A stretch of DNA of 64,000 bases from Mesocentrotus franciscanus (Eukaryota > Echinodermata > Echinoidea > Camarodonta > Strongylocentrotidae), in assembly GCA_037976565.1 (NCBI GenBank), contig CP137675.1, positions 4,722,364-4,786,363 of the forward strand, given 5' to 3'. Below the pieces are notes generated by a model. That model saw only the letters and a program-made list of their open reading frames with translations, had not been told where the DNA came from and ran no database searches. A program made the position numbers and the translations under genes. Shown piece after piece: positions 1-13,021 of this stretch. Position 1 is the stretch's first letter; each line of letters opens with the position of its first letter.

Positions 1-873
1 TGTCAAGGTTAGTTTGTGTTCCATTCTTTTACAAAATTCATTTCACTAATAATTCCAGGCGTACAACATTTCTCTCTACATGATATCACTAAGTTTAAAT
101 GTGATGTTATTGATTGGCAGTTTTAAATCAAAGAGAAATGCAAATATCATGGAGAGAATGTGTACAAAATAGTTTATCAATATAACAGCACTGAAAGCCT
201 GATAAAATTGGGACATTCCACTTTTATTATTTGATTTTGTATAACTTCAAACAATTTTTAAATGGACTCCTATACAAATACCACAAATATTTCCATTTTT
301 TCATCAAAACTACAATCTCCTTTTTCTTATTGTTTATGAAGTACATGTTTGGGGCCAAATTGATTATTTAATGCCCCTCTGCAATAGCCACAGGGAAGGT
401 AAAATGGCCAACTGCTGATTAAAACCAAAATAAAGTTGAAAAATGATTAATTGCCAATTCCCCAAAACAATGTTCATATGTTGCATTTTCCACATAAGGC
501 AAAATGAGATTGAATTGAAAAGGGCTATAGGAATATTTTTTGTATAGCTCTAGGACAAAATTTCCTGATGAGCCTCTGTGTGTTTTGATCCAGTTACTAA
601 TAATATGTATCAGGGCCCGTTGCATAAAGACTTACTATTATGGTAACTACCATAGAAACCTTGATTTCGATTGGCTGCTGAGCCGGTTACCATGGTAGTT
701 ACCATAATGGCAAAGTTACCATAATAGTAAGTCTTTATGCAACGGGCCTGGTGTCATTTTCAAAATGTAGATTGTTCTCTGCACAGGGGATATTATTTAT
801 AAACATTAAAGATTTAAATGTCACAATCTTTGAAAATGTGTCATTGACCTGAAATTTTATTTCTTTACATGTA
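1..873. other. Non-coding sequence upstream of the first visible exon
   Basis: No convincing exon is seen here. The stretch ends in a pyrimidine-rich acceptor at 873-874 that opens the first exon of the plus-strand gene, so it is probably an intron of that gene, whose 5' part would lie outside the window. Its only notable content is the foldback element at 613-749. Confidence 0.6.
613..749. repeat. Foldback (MITE-like) element, GGCCCGTTGCATAAAG ends
   Basis: The two ends are near-perfect inverted repeats of about 35 bp reading inward from GGCCCGTTGCATAAAGAC, and the middle also carries GGTAACTACCAT / ATGGTAGTTACC complements. It has no ORF, so any movement would depend on transposase from elsewhere. 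The GGGCCC-type ends are shared with elements at 16750, 32743 and 50135. No target duplication could be fixed. Confidence 0.8.
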
Positions 874-874
874 G

Positions 875-3800
875 GCATTTCTGAAATCTCCCTCAAAAAC
901 TTGTGGAGCCGAGAAGGATCTCCAGAGACCACGTACCAGGAAGGAAGTGATGGAGGCCAAACAGTTCGTGATGAAGGCAGCAACCCACTTCCAGAGCTCC
1001 CATGTCCTTCCAGTCCTCGCAGTAGATGGCCCTTCTGGAACAGCTTACCAGCTCCTAGGAGGGTGTGCTATGCTCTTGCAGCTAAGGATCTTGTTGACGA
1101 TGAAAGGTATTTTATTCTATAAAAGTTACCCGTTTTGCAATTGCTTTTTAATGTTATTTTTGTTTCTTTTTGTTTTACAGTGTATGAGACAAAGGTTAAA
1201 TTTTTAAAGGGATTATGTGATGTACTTACCGATATTATATGTACAGAACATATTCATTTATCACTTGTCTTTTTTTCTCCATTTATTATGCAGTCCACAA
1301 ATATGTAGTGGAAGCATGTAACATAAAGAAATGCTACCCAGGTAGTCAATGTACCATTTGGGAAGAAAAATGGTAATAGAGAGGTGTTCCATTTATAGTT
1401 ATACAATGAAGGGTATATTAAGGACAATACAAAATATTTTTAGATCCCTGACTCAAATAAAATCCCATAGAATATTTCCCTTGTGTACCATGTTCATATT
1501 TGTTTTCTTAAAAAGTGTGTGACTGCATGGAAAGGTATACTGTGTAAGCTTTTTTCCAATATTTTATTCTGCATGATACATATATACACCATGTTTCTAT
1601 ATCCTACCCATCTCAATATCCTATAACCAATATACTTTTTCTGATTGCTTTAGATATGAACATCTATCTCGTGGATGGCGCTGCAGGGTGTACCAAAACC
1701 TGGACAAGGTTGAGGCATTGAGAGTGGCATCACTGCATAGGTGTGGGCAACCTGCTGTAGACAAGCCGTGCTTGCAGGAGGAGGTTGCTGTCTGCAGGTC
1801 AATTCTATACGATGACAACAACCTTGATGTGGAGGATGAGCCCTGCACTATGACTGCCTCGACGCAAGTGTTCCCTAGCCCTTGGGAAAAATGGCTCCTT
1901 CAATGTAAGTCTAAACACTAGAGCTGACATTTTCATCTGACATTTTCATCTAGATAAAATGCTGAATTCATTCAATGTTCTATTTTTACTTGTAGCGAAG
2001 TAGGTTTTTTTTTTAATGAAGCGATGAATCGGACATTAAATTAGATTTATGTTCAGCATAAAAACTCATGAACATCACCCAACCCCCAATAAAAGGTTAT
2101 TGTTATATTCAGCCAACTTACATGTACATGACAAAATGGAGTTTAATCAATGATTGATTTGAGATGATCGAGCTTTCAAGAGTGACTGTTGGAAACATAA
2201 ATTTTAGCCAAAAAGTTCTAACATTTCTTATATTTTAACTTGAGGGTCATATTACAATATGGTGAATTATGTAATGCAATGGTGATTGCAGTGAATGAAT
2301 TGGAATGTTCAGAATCAAACTGGTTATGAGAGCATATATTATCCATTTCTTTTTTTGTTGTAATTTACAGGCACTGAGGGCTCTCGAGCCAACTTTCCAG
2401 TTGGCTAGTTATTCAAACAGATGCTACAGGAAAGCCACTCTCCTTTTCGATGCAACTAGAGAATCTACTGGAAAGGATTTGAAACAATGTGTAAGTAAGC
2501 TTTAAATTTTTTTTTTTTTTACACATTTAAATATCATCTTGAGTAATGAAGGAAAGCATTTTTTTTCTTCATAGAATCGAACAAAACTTGACTTGCGAAT
2601 GTTCAAAACACCAAATAAATTATAACTTTTTGGTAGAAAATGTATATTATTGCTGAGTAATGAGCTATATGAAAAATACAAAAATTGAGCTGGACTGGAT
2701 GTCACACATACCACATGTTTTCTGTGCAAATGAGAATTGTGGTTTATTCAGCCGCTATAAGGAGTTTATCAAATCATCACAACCAAAGTAAATAAAGTAA
2801 TATAGCGCCACCATTGGCGGATACCCTATTCTGACTGGAGGGGGTTCAATTTCCAGTTCAAAATCTGTGACTGATGCGCAATGGCTGCAAATAGCGACAC
2901 GGCTTCGGTGACTTTTTCTGACTTTTTTGTTTGTCTCGCAACTTTTGAGACCGAGTTCTAAAATTAACAATAAAATCAACTTTTTGCATAGGTACGTTCG
3001 TGTACAAAATACTGCTTTTCCTAAATTGCTTTACAACACTGTTAATTGTGCCTTCTAGTCTTTTGCCTGACCATACTTGTCTTGAAACTTTTCAAGATAC
3101 ACTTTTGAAACATGAAAAAAATCACATATATAAATGAAAACAATAGATACATAAGTAGTTTATGAAACAATAGAATACAAAAGAATTGATCGGAAATTTC
3201 ATTATTTATTATTTCAGTATTGTTGCCTATGCTATTCAGCAACTTTAAAAAAGAGATTGAGCTTCATAACTTAATGAAATATTAATGAATATGTTAAAAT
3301 AGGTATCTAATTTGCATAAATTATAATAAAGTAACAAATTTGTGATAAAAACAAATCTGTATTGACGTCCTTGCAATATTTCGCATTAAGCTTGCACTCA
3401 AAGTGAGAATAGGGTTAAAGCAATAGTTTTTACATATTCAAATCAAACAATAGATGAATTGGGGATTCTTTGCAGAAGAATTGACTTTGATTGAAAAAGT
3501 TGATAGTTCATATATATGCAAATAAAATTTGTCTTCTGACAGTGAGCAACAATACTTCACGTGCACTAATAACTACTCTTATTATTTTCATTTGTCTTAT
3601 TTTATAGTGTTTCATGAAGCTACAAGGACTCTCAGAAGAGGAGCGATATTCACTTCTTCTGGAGGCGACCTTGTCTTTGAATGTTAAAAAGATGAAGGCG
3701 GATGCCGATGAACTGAAGGCAATGAAGAGTCTGAAGAGCGTGTTTGCTAAGGGAGTTGGGGCTAAGACGTGGGAAGAGGCGATAGAAAGATACCCAACCT

Positions 3801-6800
3801 TCACTTCAGAAGCAGCCCTGGAACCCTATGTTGGTATGCACAAATCATGGCTTCGTATAATGTCTATTGAAGAGAATATTGAGCCCCAGCAAGATATACA
3901 ATAATTGCTATCCTGTATCTCCATCAATCCAAATTTTAAAGTTTAGATGAACTAGTAGGGTTGACTATTCTGACTGGGGGTCAATTTGGCCCCTGCCTCC
4001 CGTACACAATCCAGGACTGCCACGTAACCGCTACAAATCACAACCTGCCTTTCAATGACTTTATTGTCTCGCAACTTTTGAGACCAAATTTGCCCCAAAA
4101 TTGGGACAGTCCATGCTAGAGGTTATGCAACATTACTTAACCACACGTCTAGCCACAATTGACATTTTGCATAGTACGTTTGTGTACAAAATACTGCCTT
4201 TTCTAAATTGTTCTATAAAACATGTCAAGTTCAAATGTGGGTCAAAGGCAACAGGTCAAAAGGAAAACAGACTTTCCTTGGGATTCCATTATTGCTAAAG
4301 AGTAAACTACCAGAACCCAAAATTCACCTCCTGATCTGCTTATAGGGCCTAAGATGCAGGCAAGACAACGCTTGGCGTTTGCCTTGTTTAATGATATATT
4401 ATTGAATGTGTTAAAATAGGAATTTAATTTGCATGAATTATAATAAAGTAATAAATGAGTGATTTTTGTAAAAACAAACATCAAAGCAACATTTCTTTGC
4501 ATGTGCATTGCTGTCCATGCAAAATTTCCCATCAATCAGACCTTCTGTGGCCAAGATATTGTGGGGGAGGGGTCAAATTGACTCGAGCTCTATGATCAAT
4601 GTATATGTATTTTTTTCAGGTAAAAAGTATACAAAAGGTAACATCCCAGAGGTCTTCCTGGAGCACATCAGCAGGGCCAAGAGAGACATGGACATGAATG
4701 CAGGCGACATCCCAGCCCTTATGATACAAGAACTAGAAGAGGTATTGTCCCATATTCTTAAGGTTCCAAAGCACTTATTTGTAGGCACTTGGTAATTGAA
4801 AGAGGTAAACTGAATTTCACATAAAACAAATCTCAAAATTGTGAGTTTAAAATATCTCAAAGTTGTAATATTGTAATCTATAAGGAACTCAAGGTTAAGG
4901 GATTTACATGGAGAATGATCTTATGCTGATGAAAAATCATTGGTAATTTGTCATTGATAACAAAAAAAACAATTATATTCATGGCATAGAAATTGCAATT
5001 TTCCCACAAGTCATATATTACGTACAATGGCACTGTCGCCCAGGCGACTGGCATGGAAAAGTGCACCCACATGCTATTTCATCCTATTTTCAAATTTGAT
5101 TTTTCTATTTTGATTCAACATAGCAAATGTTAAGCTGCAGATAATTATGAAAAGGGTATAAATAAAAAAAAACAGTTTCCAGAACTTTGCATTGTGTATA
5201 TTATCTGGGCTCAACATATTAGAATTATAGTTAATTTGTATGTTCTTTCCTTTTATTTGAATTTCTGATATTACAGGATATCCAGTTATCCTCAACACCA
5301 TCGGCTACTACCAGAATCTTCCTGACAAAGGACATCACAGCGATATCCAAAGTGGTCAGCCAACATACCCGACACGATGTGCATATATTGCATATTGTCC
5401 AGTCCCCAGTAGGAGATATTCAAGGTAACTATGCATGTTCCATGTCTTTTATTAAATATCTTATGAAGCTGACTGTTATTTCGGTATTCAAAGCAACATA
5501 ACAAACGTTTTTGTGGTTGTGTAATAATGAGATAGCTGCAGTGTGTGTTAAAAAATATAAATTATTAAGAAAGAATGTTACCGTATAACTTCCAGTGTGT
5601 TAGATTGGCTGCTCGATCTGAATGAAAATTCTTTCTTAAGAAATCCTCCTATGAAGCTCAACATTCATATAAATTTTTGTTTATATCACTTGGATTTTAA
5701 ATATAATCTTGAGTTCTGGTAATGACAGAAATTAATTTCTGACAGAATCCAATGACATTTACAATGAATGTTCAAAACTTCAAAAATAATGATTACTGAA
5801 TGCTTTTGGGGAAAAAACATATAATAGCTGACTAATGCTGAACAAATGAAGATAAGATGCTTGCCATGTGATCTCAAACACATTACCTCCAAAGCAAGCT
5901 AATTATATTAATTAGACAACTGCGGAGTAATTGTGAAACAAATGCATTTCTAATGTCTGGGTTTTTATTCCTAAAGAAAAAGGTGCATTCAGAACTCAAA
6001 AATCACATTGTATCTGTTTGAAAAGAAATTGTGCCTCATGTGAAAAATCACATGTATGTATATTCGTTTTACTTCTATAGGAAATTAAGGCTTATTCATA
6101 CTGTTCTAAGTAGCCATATAAAATGTGCATATATATTTTATCAACAGATGTCAACCATAATGTCTGTATGCAGTATGGTATTGTCGAGTCTAGGAGGAGG
6201 GGTGCTGGCACTAGCCAACTCTACATGCCATCAAGATCAGACTTCTACAAATATGCAGTGGAGCATTTCACTTCTATTGATGAAGTGGTTCTTGACGTTG
6301 GAGACGGTAAGACATTTTATCTATATACAGATCCAATTAAATTATGATACAGTTTTAGAATAAATGGGTAGATTAAATATATAGAGATACCAATAAAGCA
6401 ACATGAATACAAAAATAAAATAAAATGTAAGGAAAGGAAAGTTGTGAAATAACGTCCAAATTGTGTAAATTCAAATTGGCTTTTTCAATTCAAGTATATT
6501 TACCTATTTTTCACTATCCATAAATTCTAGACGCATAATAACTGACATTAATAGCATCAAAGTTGCCCAGTGTTGCACAACAAAGATTTTAGTCACGAGA
6601 TTTGGGGTCGTGCAAAATCATGGTCAATATCAATAAGCAACCCTGTGCCTTGTCGGAAATTTGTGTTAACCCTAACTTTACGGAAAGGTCTCAGATGGCG
6701 CCCCCAGACAAATTTTGTTGTCAAACCCATTGCATTTTCAGCAATAGCTAGCGCTTCATGATTTTTTTCAAGTGTTATAAATCTTATGACACTGAGGTGT

Positions 6801-7977
6801 TGAAAATCAGACCTTTCATGATAAAAGGTCGAGCCGATTTTTTTTTTTTCTTTTTTTTCTTCCAGTTTTCCAGTAGAATGCAAAAAAAAATGTTCATAAA
6901 ACATTGAAATACATAAGAATTGAAAAATATGCAAAAAAAAGGCATATAAAAACTGTTTGAGAAGAAATGAACTGTGTAAAAGCTTAAAGACTTGAGATGA
7001 CATTGTGAGCATATAATTTAAAAAAAATCCAAGTCAAGAGAGATATAGAGAGCTTTATATCTTCTCAAAAACTCTGAAACCAAAAACAATTTGGAATGAA
7101 ACATTTTAGATAGGTTACAAACAGAGATTTTTATATATATTCTCACCAGGAGAGAAATTAAAACGGTGGTTATTAGAACCGATCGTTAGATATATTGTTT
7201 TTAAACAATGGCTCACATATTCACTATTTAAAAATACTTTCCATAGATATTACAATTTGAGACATTCAGATTGGTCTATTTAAACTATAACTCATATGTG
7301 TATACCATTTTCGAGAAATAAAATCAGATTTTAAAAATTCTAACAAGAAAATTGAAACGTCAGTGCCAAATTTGGTTACTTAAGGGTAGGCTCTGAGGCC
7401 CCCTCCAGTCTTACAAATTTCAAAATAGCCCCATTCAGTAAGGGTTTATGCTTTTTTTTTTTTTTTTTTATTGATAATGTAAAAGTATTATTTTAGTAAG
7501 ACAACCAAAAATTTAAAAAAGGGGGTTTATCATTTAAGTAGAAATGTATTGATAAAGAGATGTTGAGCAAATTTAACTCGAAACCAGCTTTGAAAATCAA
7601 AGACAGACTGAACTTTACTAAAGCATTCCATATTGAACTTACCAAAGTAAAATACAAAAATGAACAATATGTAATGCATTTGGTATGGAATTAGGTGCTC
7701 GCTTGCTGTGGTTAAAGCCCTTTACCTAGTGTTGCGTCTAATAACTTGGTTCTTCACAAGCTTCACCAGACAAACAAAATTAAATATTCTTTTCTCTATT
7801 ATATTTTCAGGACTGCTGGCAAGGGTTGCAGCAGAATGTGGACGAAATGGGAGGATGGTAGAGGAGACAACACTGTCCAGCACAGAAATAGAGGCCATGA
7901 TGGGTGCTGCAGACTCGGAGGAGATTCTAGATGCAGATCTAGTATTAAGCATGGACCAGACGTGTTCTATACCTTAG
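875..7977 (+). CDS. Unrecognised multi-exon protein gene, 3' part (eight exons)
   Basis: Exons by splice signals and phase: 875-1106, 1654-1904, 2371-2490, 3608-3833, 4620-4741, 5277-5424, 6148-6306, 7811-7977, stop TAG at 7975-7977. Exons 3 to 8 join in one frame with no stop. The second exon encodes RVASLHRC, the third FQLASYSNRCY, the fourth the helical LSEEERYSLLLEAT. Near the C-terminus VVLDVGDG, then a small-residue helix GLLARVAAECGR and an acidic residue, recalls motif I of Rossmann methyltransferases, but this is weak inference. The first exon is open in two frames: the frame that fits exon 2 gives VCYALAAKDLVDDER, the other gives VLAVDGPSGTAYQLLGGC. The strong donor at 1905 leaves exon 2 out of phase with exon 3, while a weak donor at 1868 restores phase. 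The 5' end is outside the window. I do not recognise the family; it resembles long uncharacterised proteins common in marine invertebrates. Confidence 0.65.
2815..3355 (+). repeat. Direct repeat copy 1 in an intron of the first gene
   Basis: Matches 3965-4482 in the same order and orientation. Shared blocks include TCTGACTGG near 2830, GTCTCGCAACTTTTGAGACC near 2932, GTGTACAAAATACTGC near 3001, and an AT-rich block with GTTAAAATAGG near 3292. The gaps differ, so these are diverged copies of one interspersed element. Both lie in introns flanking the exon at 3608-3833. Confidence 0.75.
3965..4482 (+). repeat. Direct repeat copy 2 in an intron of the first gene
   Basis: Second copy of the element at 2815-3355, with the same four blocks in the same order, including the GTCTCGCAACTTTTGAGACC core at about 4064 and the TTTGCATGAATTATAATAAAG block near 4429. 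No coding potential is seen. Confidence 0.75.
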
Positions 7978-8152
7978 TGCATTTTGTTTCTCTCATTTCC
8001 TCACCTCGATCACTACCTCATTTAGTTCTGAAAAATCTTGTTAAGATATGTGACAAACTAACGTTTTTATGTAAATATTTTTATACAGATATGGCTGGTA
8101 GGGTGTTTATATATCATTCTTTTGGCGCTGGAGTTGTATTTTCATGAGGGAA

Positions 8153-8158
8153 AATAAA
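8153..8158 (+). terminator. Poly(A) signal of the first gene
   Basis: A canonical AATAAA about 175 bp downstream of the stop codon at 7977, on the coding strand. It is a reasonable 3' end for the plus-strand gene; no transcript evidence is available. Confidence 0.55.
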
Positions 8159-8574
8159 ACTCCTTTAGGTAGGCTAAAGAATATGTATTACATACATAAC
8201 AGGAAATATCTATTATAATATTAGATAACCTTGATTAAGACCAAGTCATGGTTTTTACATGAAAGTCTGAACACGAACAGTTTAATAGAGTCTGATCTAC
8301 AGTAGATATCCATTGTCTTCGCCTTTCTTCTCTGTGCTTAGCTGTTATTAACGAATATTGTTGATACATGAATACATTGTCTTAGCTCAAGCGCGTATGC
8401 TCCTACTGTTATCGTTGACCAGCTGGTCAATATAACCATCCAGATGACCGGGCGTGAACTGTTAACAATAAATTGCAGTCCCCATATCACTTGACATGCT
8501 GTGGACCAATCACACCTTAGCAACTCTCTGAGCTATCTAATACAAGTATTTAAGTCTATGTGTAGATGTGTTTT
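8159..8574. other. Intergenic, nothing recognised
   Basis: AT-rich sequence without splice-flanked coding blocks. The minus-strand open frame over 8338-8523 has no coding character I can support. Confidence 0.5.
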
Positions 8575-8805
8575 TAGTTTAGTAGATAGGTGGCTGGACT
8601 ACCGATCATTAGGTACATGTATGTGGTTCAAATCTCGGCCACTTCACTAAGGTCTAGCTTTGGCAAGACCTTAACATACATTTACTACACTCAAACTATG
8701 TTGTACCAAAATATGTAGCCTAGTTAAGGTCAGGTAACATACATGCAGGAGCACCTTGCTATATAGATGAGCGCTATACTAGAGTGCAATATTATTATTA
8801 TTATC
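8575..8805 (+). mobile_element. tRNA-derived SINE, full length
   Basis: A Pol III-like head carries an A-box-like GGTGGCTGGACTACC near 8588 and a B box GGTTCAAATCTC near 8626. A tRNA-unrelated body follows, and the 3' end is GAGCGCTATACTAGAGTGC with a short ATT repeat tail at 8790-8803. The same tail type recurs near 40680. Confidence 0.7.
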
Positions 8806-9890
8806 TTTTATTAGAGCATATTTTTGTCTTGCCAAGTGAACTTGATTACTTTGAAGGTAATTTCAAAGGCACAGGGTTGGTGAACGTGACTCGTCACCTT
8901 ATTTATTTTTCTAAAGCATCAACACAAAAACCCACATATTATTATTTTATCAAGGATAAAAACTCGGGTCACAACTATTGGGCCCTTGATTTTGTTACCA
9001 TCTTGTCAAAATGAAACACTCGATCTAACTCATTTCCAAGCATCAGAAGACGGTTGTTGATATCAATGATGTAGTTGGAAGATCATATACTTCAAAGTTA
9101 TAATCAAGGAATTATCAGAGCTGGAGTCCAAACTGAGGATAATTTATGCAAACATCTGGCAGATTCCAAAGGATAGTCAATAGAATTATTAAACTGCCTT
9201 GGTTCTTTGATATTTGATGCGCGATGCCACCAAAGTAAAAGAAAACATTTTAGAGAGGATGTGAACTTTGTGGGTTTTTGTTTGCACAGTTGATTTATTA
9301 TATCAATAAACATAGAAAACAAATAGGCAATTGTTTAGTAATTATGTACGATGCCACTCTGAAAATCCCATTCCTCAACAAGCAAGATTTCTTGAGATAT
9401 TGCCTTAAGAGTGTAATAAATATGTACTGCTTCAAGTACAATATTGATCCCTTGCTGATTGCTTTTCTGATTTTCATATTTTATATGGTACTATCAAGAA
9501 AATATTTCTATTAAATTAAATCAACCAGAGTAAAGTCCACATGTGTCCACTCATGGAATTAGCAACTTTAAATCTTGTATTTTTGGACGTGTATCTGTTT
9601 GCTTACACCTGGTTATACCATTCATGAGCACTTTCTGTGTAACCAATTATCATTATATTGAATACCTTTAATTGCATATGTGCATCCTCTGTAGCAATAC
9701 TGGCCGCGGGTGTTTCATCGTTAGTTCTTTTGAATCAATGTGCATGTATTCGAGAGCGCATATATATTTGTCGTGGTTGTTGTGGCATTGAGCCTACTTC
9801 AGAGGAAATTGTTAAGCTTTTACTCCAGCTGTAATTACTCCTTGTTATTATATTAAAGTTTCACATCACTTTAAGAGGGTCAATTTGTAG
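8806..9890. other. Intergenic, nothing recognised
   Basis: Short open frames on both strands (9104-9322 minus, 9278-9514 plus) lack motifs, splice context or homology that I can name. Nothing here resembles the missing 3' exons of the STRA6-like gene. Confidence 0.45.
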
Positions 9891-9898
9891 GATCACTG

Positions 9899-10328
9899 TA
9901 AGTTTATACGTATGTTTATATGTATAAGTTTATACATGGCACGCACCCTCCAAATCCATGTATAAACTTATACGTTTTGGATGGTCAGTACGATGTATAA
10001 ATTTATACGTTTTGGATGGTCTGTACGATGTATAAATTTAAAAGTTTTGGATGGTCTGTACGATGTATAAATTTATACGTTTTGGATGGTCTGTACGATG
10101 TATAAATTTATACGTTTTGGATGGTCTGTACGATGTATAAATTTATACGTTTTGGATGGTCAGTACGATGTATAAACTTATACGTTTTGGATGGTCTGTA
10201 CGATGTATAAATTTATACGTTTTGGATGGTCTGTACGATGTATAAATTTATACGTTTTGGATGGTCTGTACGATGTATAAACTTATACGTTTTTAAAGGG
10301 TCCATGTCATGTATAAAGTTATACGTCA
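9899..10328. repeat. 35-bp satellite, ten tandem units with a palindromic core
   Basis: Units start at 9956, 9991, 10026, 10061, 10096, 10131, 10166, 10201, 10236 and 10271, an exact 35-bp period. Most units contain GTATAAATTTATAC, a perfect 14-bp palindrome, followed by GTTTTGGATGGTCTGTACGA. The 10026 unit has a damaged palindrome, and the units at 9956, 10166 and 10271 read AAACTTA. Degenerate half-units flank both sides. Confidence 0.95.
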
Positions 10329-10329
10329 G

Positions 10330-10823
10330 AACAAACAGCATGATATACATTTGTATATTTTGCAAGTTGTGTTATTTATAAAAGTGATTGACAACCTATT
10401 TTGTGTAAATAATTATTTATTTGTTATCAGTGCATTTATTTGTATTGCCAAATAAAGAAACATGGATTACATTTCAACTGCAAAAAGCATCATTAATTAA
10501 TTATTTAAGTGTATTGTGTTAATGTTTGTATAAATGCGATGTCTTTCTACTACTGCATGAGAAAGAGAGAATTTACTTTTAGTGATTTCATAAATACTTT
10601 AATGAGGAAAGCGAAGGAGTGAAAATGAGAAAGTTAAATATACAGCGAAAATGTCATATAAAGTGTGATGGAGGTGATAGTTGGCTATACCATGAGAAAA
10701 GCAAAGCAGTGGAGGCTATAAGCCCTATAAATGAGAGAGTTCTCAAATTATAAGGATTTGGCATGTAATTTGATTTGAATCTGGATTACCCAAGTCCAGA
10801 TTGGAATAAATTATTGTTCTCAC
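10330..10823. other. Intron or intergenic DNA where STRA6-like 3' exons would be expected
   Basis: The last recognised exon of the minus-strand STRA6-like gene donates at 10823-10822, so the next exon should lie at lower coordinates. I find no phase-compatible coding block here or down to 8159. Confidence 0.5.
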
Positions 10824-12349
10824 CTATATGCAATAAAAGTGACCATATTGTAGCAGATCATTACTCCCATAGCAGCGAATGTTGTCGGTGAAAACGTGTC
10901 TGTAGACAAAGAACAAATAACACAAATAGAAAGAGACGCACTGTCAATTGAATATTTTTTTTAAATAGTACTGATATAGCAAATTGTAATCGTCCTAGTT
11001 TTTTTTTCTTCTTTAAAATACGTACATTGACTCTGTAAAATGAAAACAGATAATGACAAATTAGTTAATTTTGCCCAGTCATTATTCTTTAAAGAAATGG
11101 AGGTGTGTGAAGGGGAGCTAGTCGTAGGGAGGGCGACCCTCCAAGACTCACTAAGGGGCGGGGTGCATGGATGAAATTAAAATTCCATTATTTCTTTTTC
11201 TTTTTTGTTCCCCTCTCTTTTCCAGTTTACAATATTTGTTTTCCACTAGGGGGCCATCCACGCGACTGTCTCGCCTCATCTCCAACCCGCCTATATGCGT
11301 AACACATTGCAGTGAAAATAATCCCTACATGAGAAAACTTACAGGCAAATGAATTAACGATATCCTTGACTGTGTAGAACGTATCAGTGTCATTGCTTTC
11401 GGCAAGGTAGTTATAAAGTGATCCGTTTACAGCAAAGGTTTGAGCAGCCCACCTTTCCAGGTAGATTCCACTGGCTTCGTAAATAATTCCAACCTACATG
11501 CATGATGACATAAGCACAGAAACAAATAGATGTAAATATAAATATGACCTGTCACCTGAAATAACAAACGTAAACTCTAAAAGAGTTTGTACAAATATCA
11601 CGAGGTTTATGTCGCAAGAAACGTTTACAAATCTTAATTTCCATCATATTTAAAGACGCGTTGGGATTTTGCTCCTTCACACACTCTTGAAATAAGCGTA
11701 AATATACTTTTTAGACAAGTTGTAAATGATTCATTCAGCCATAGATAGGATAATGTTTTAAATGTGTAGGAATTAATTTTACAGCTGAAATGTACCATTT
11801 TAGTGTCTTGAAGTTGAAGATGAATCGCATATACAGTTAAACATAAAAGAAAACATATTGGAATGCAAAAATGATCACATATTTCAATAATATCACTTTC
11901 CCTTCTTTGATTATGACATTTTCTACACAGTGACGTAAAATACGTGACATCTTCTTTTAATATCTACAAATTTACTTCCAGGATATACTTCAACACGGAC
12001 TTGCTGAAAAGCAATCTTTTTTAGGCTGATGTGAGTTTTACCGTGAATAAATAAATTCAATTCAAATTAAATGTTTAAATGTTTTGGTACTCCTCTAAAT
12101 TATGATCTATAATGCTACTTGTTGTGCAAAAAGAAGTTATAATCAGATGTTTCCTTACACAAAATAAACACAGCCCACTCAGTCCTATGGTGCAGATGAT
12201 ACGACGAGAAAATAGAAAACCTGGAGAAAATTAAAAATATATTTGAAAGGCCTATGTTACTTGAACGGTAAGAAATGCAGTTTTTATTCATCTTCTCTCC
12301 TTCTCCTCATGATCTTGTGGTTACTATATCTTTATATTTCCTTTTTATA

Positions 12350-12395
<46 letters not shown>

Positions 12396-12445
12396 GCTAC
12401 TACTACTACTGCTACTACTACTATTTGTACTACTACTACTACAAG

Positions 12446-12481
<36 letters not shown>

Positions 12482-12989
12482 AAGTACTACTACTACTACT
12501 AATATTTGTGCTGCTGCTGCCACAACACTACCTGCACCACCACCTTGGCCACCACCACTACCAACACTACTACCACCACTACACACCACTCTACACCACC
12601 ACCACCACCACTACCACCACCACCACCACTCTACCACCACCACCAACACCACAACAACACCACCATCGTTGCTACTCTACTTACCTGCTTTACCTGCTTG
12701 TTACTACAACTGTGCAACATTGTTGCTGCTACCAGGCTTAACGTTGTGACGGCGGCTGCCACCATTTGCTGGTACCATTAAAGACCTGACCACTACTGCT
12801 GCTGCTGCTGCTGCTGCTACTACCACTATTAGCCACTACTGTTGCTACCACTGCTACTACTACTACTACTGTTGTTTACTCTATTTTCTACTACCACCAC
12901 TGCTACTACTGCTACTGTTGGCTAAGCTGTAACATTATTGCTACTACTACTACTACTACACTACTACTACTACTACTGTTATTACTACT

Positions 12990-13021
<32 letters not shown>

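Noticed and set aside
6593..7012. 139-codon minus-strand frame in an intron of the first gene
   Set aside because: AT-rich, with poly-Lys and hydrophobic runs from homopolymers; no splice support and no recognisable motif.
8588..8645. Functional tRNA gene
   Set aside because: A and B boxes are present, but the cloverleaf is not complete and a SINE body with an ATT tail follows.
9956..10316. CRISPR-like array
   Set aside because: Units are contiguous 35-bp tandem repeats with no variable spacers, in an animal genome.
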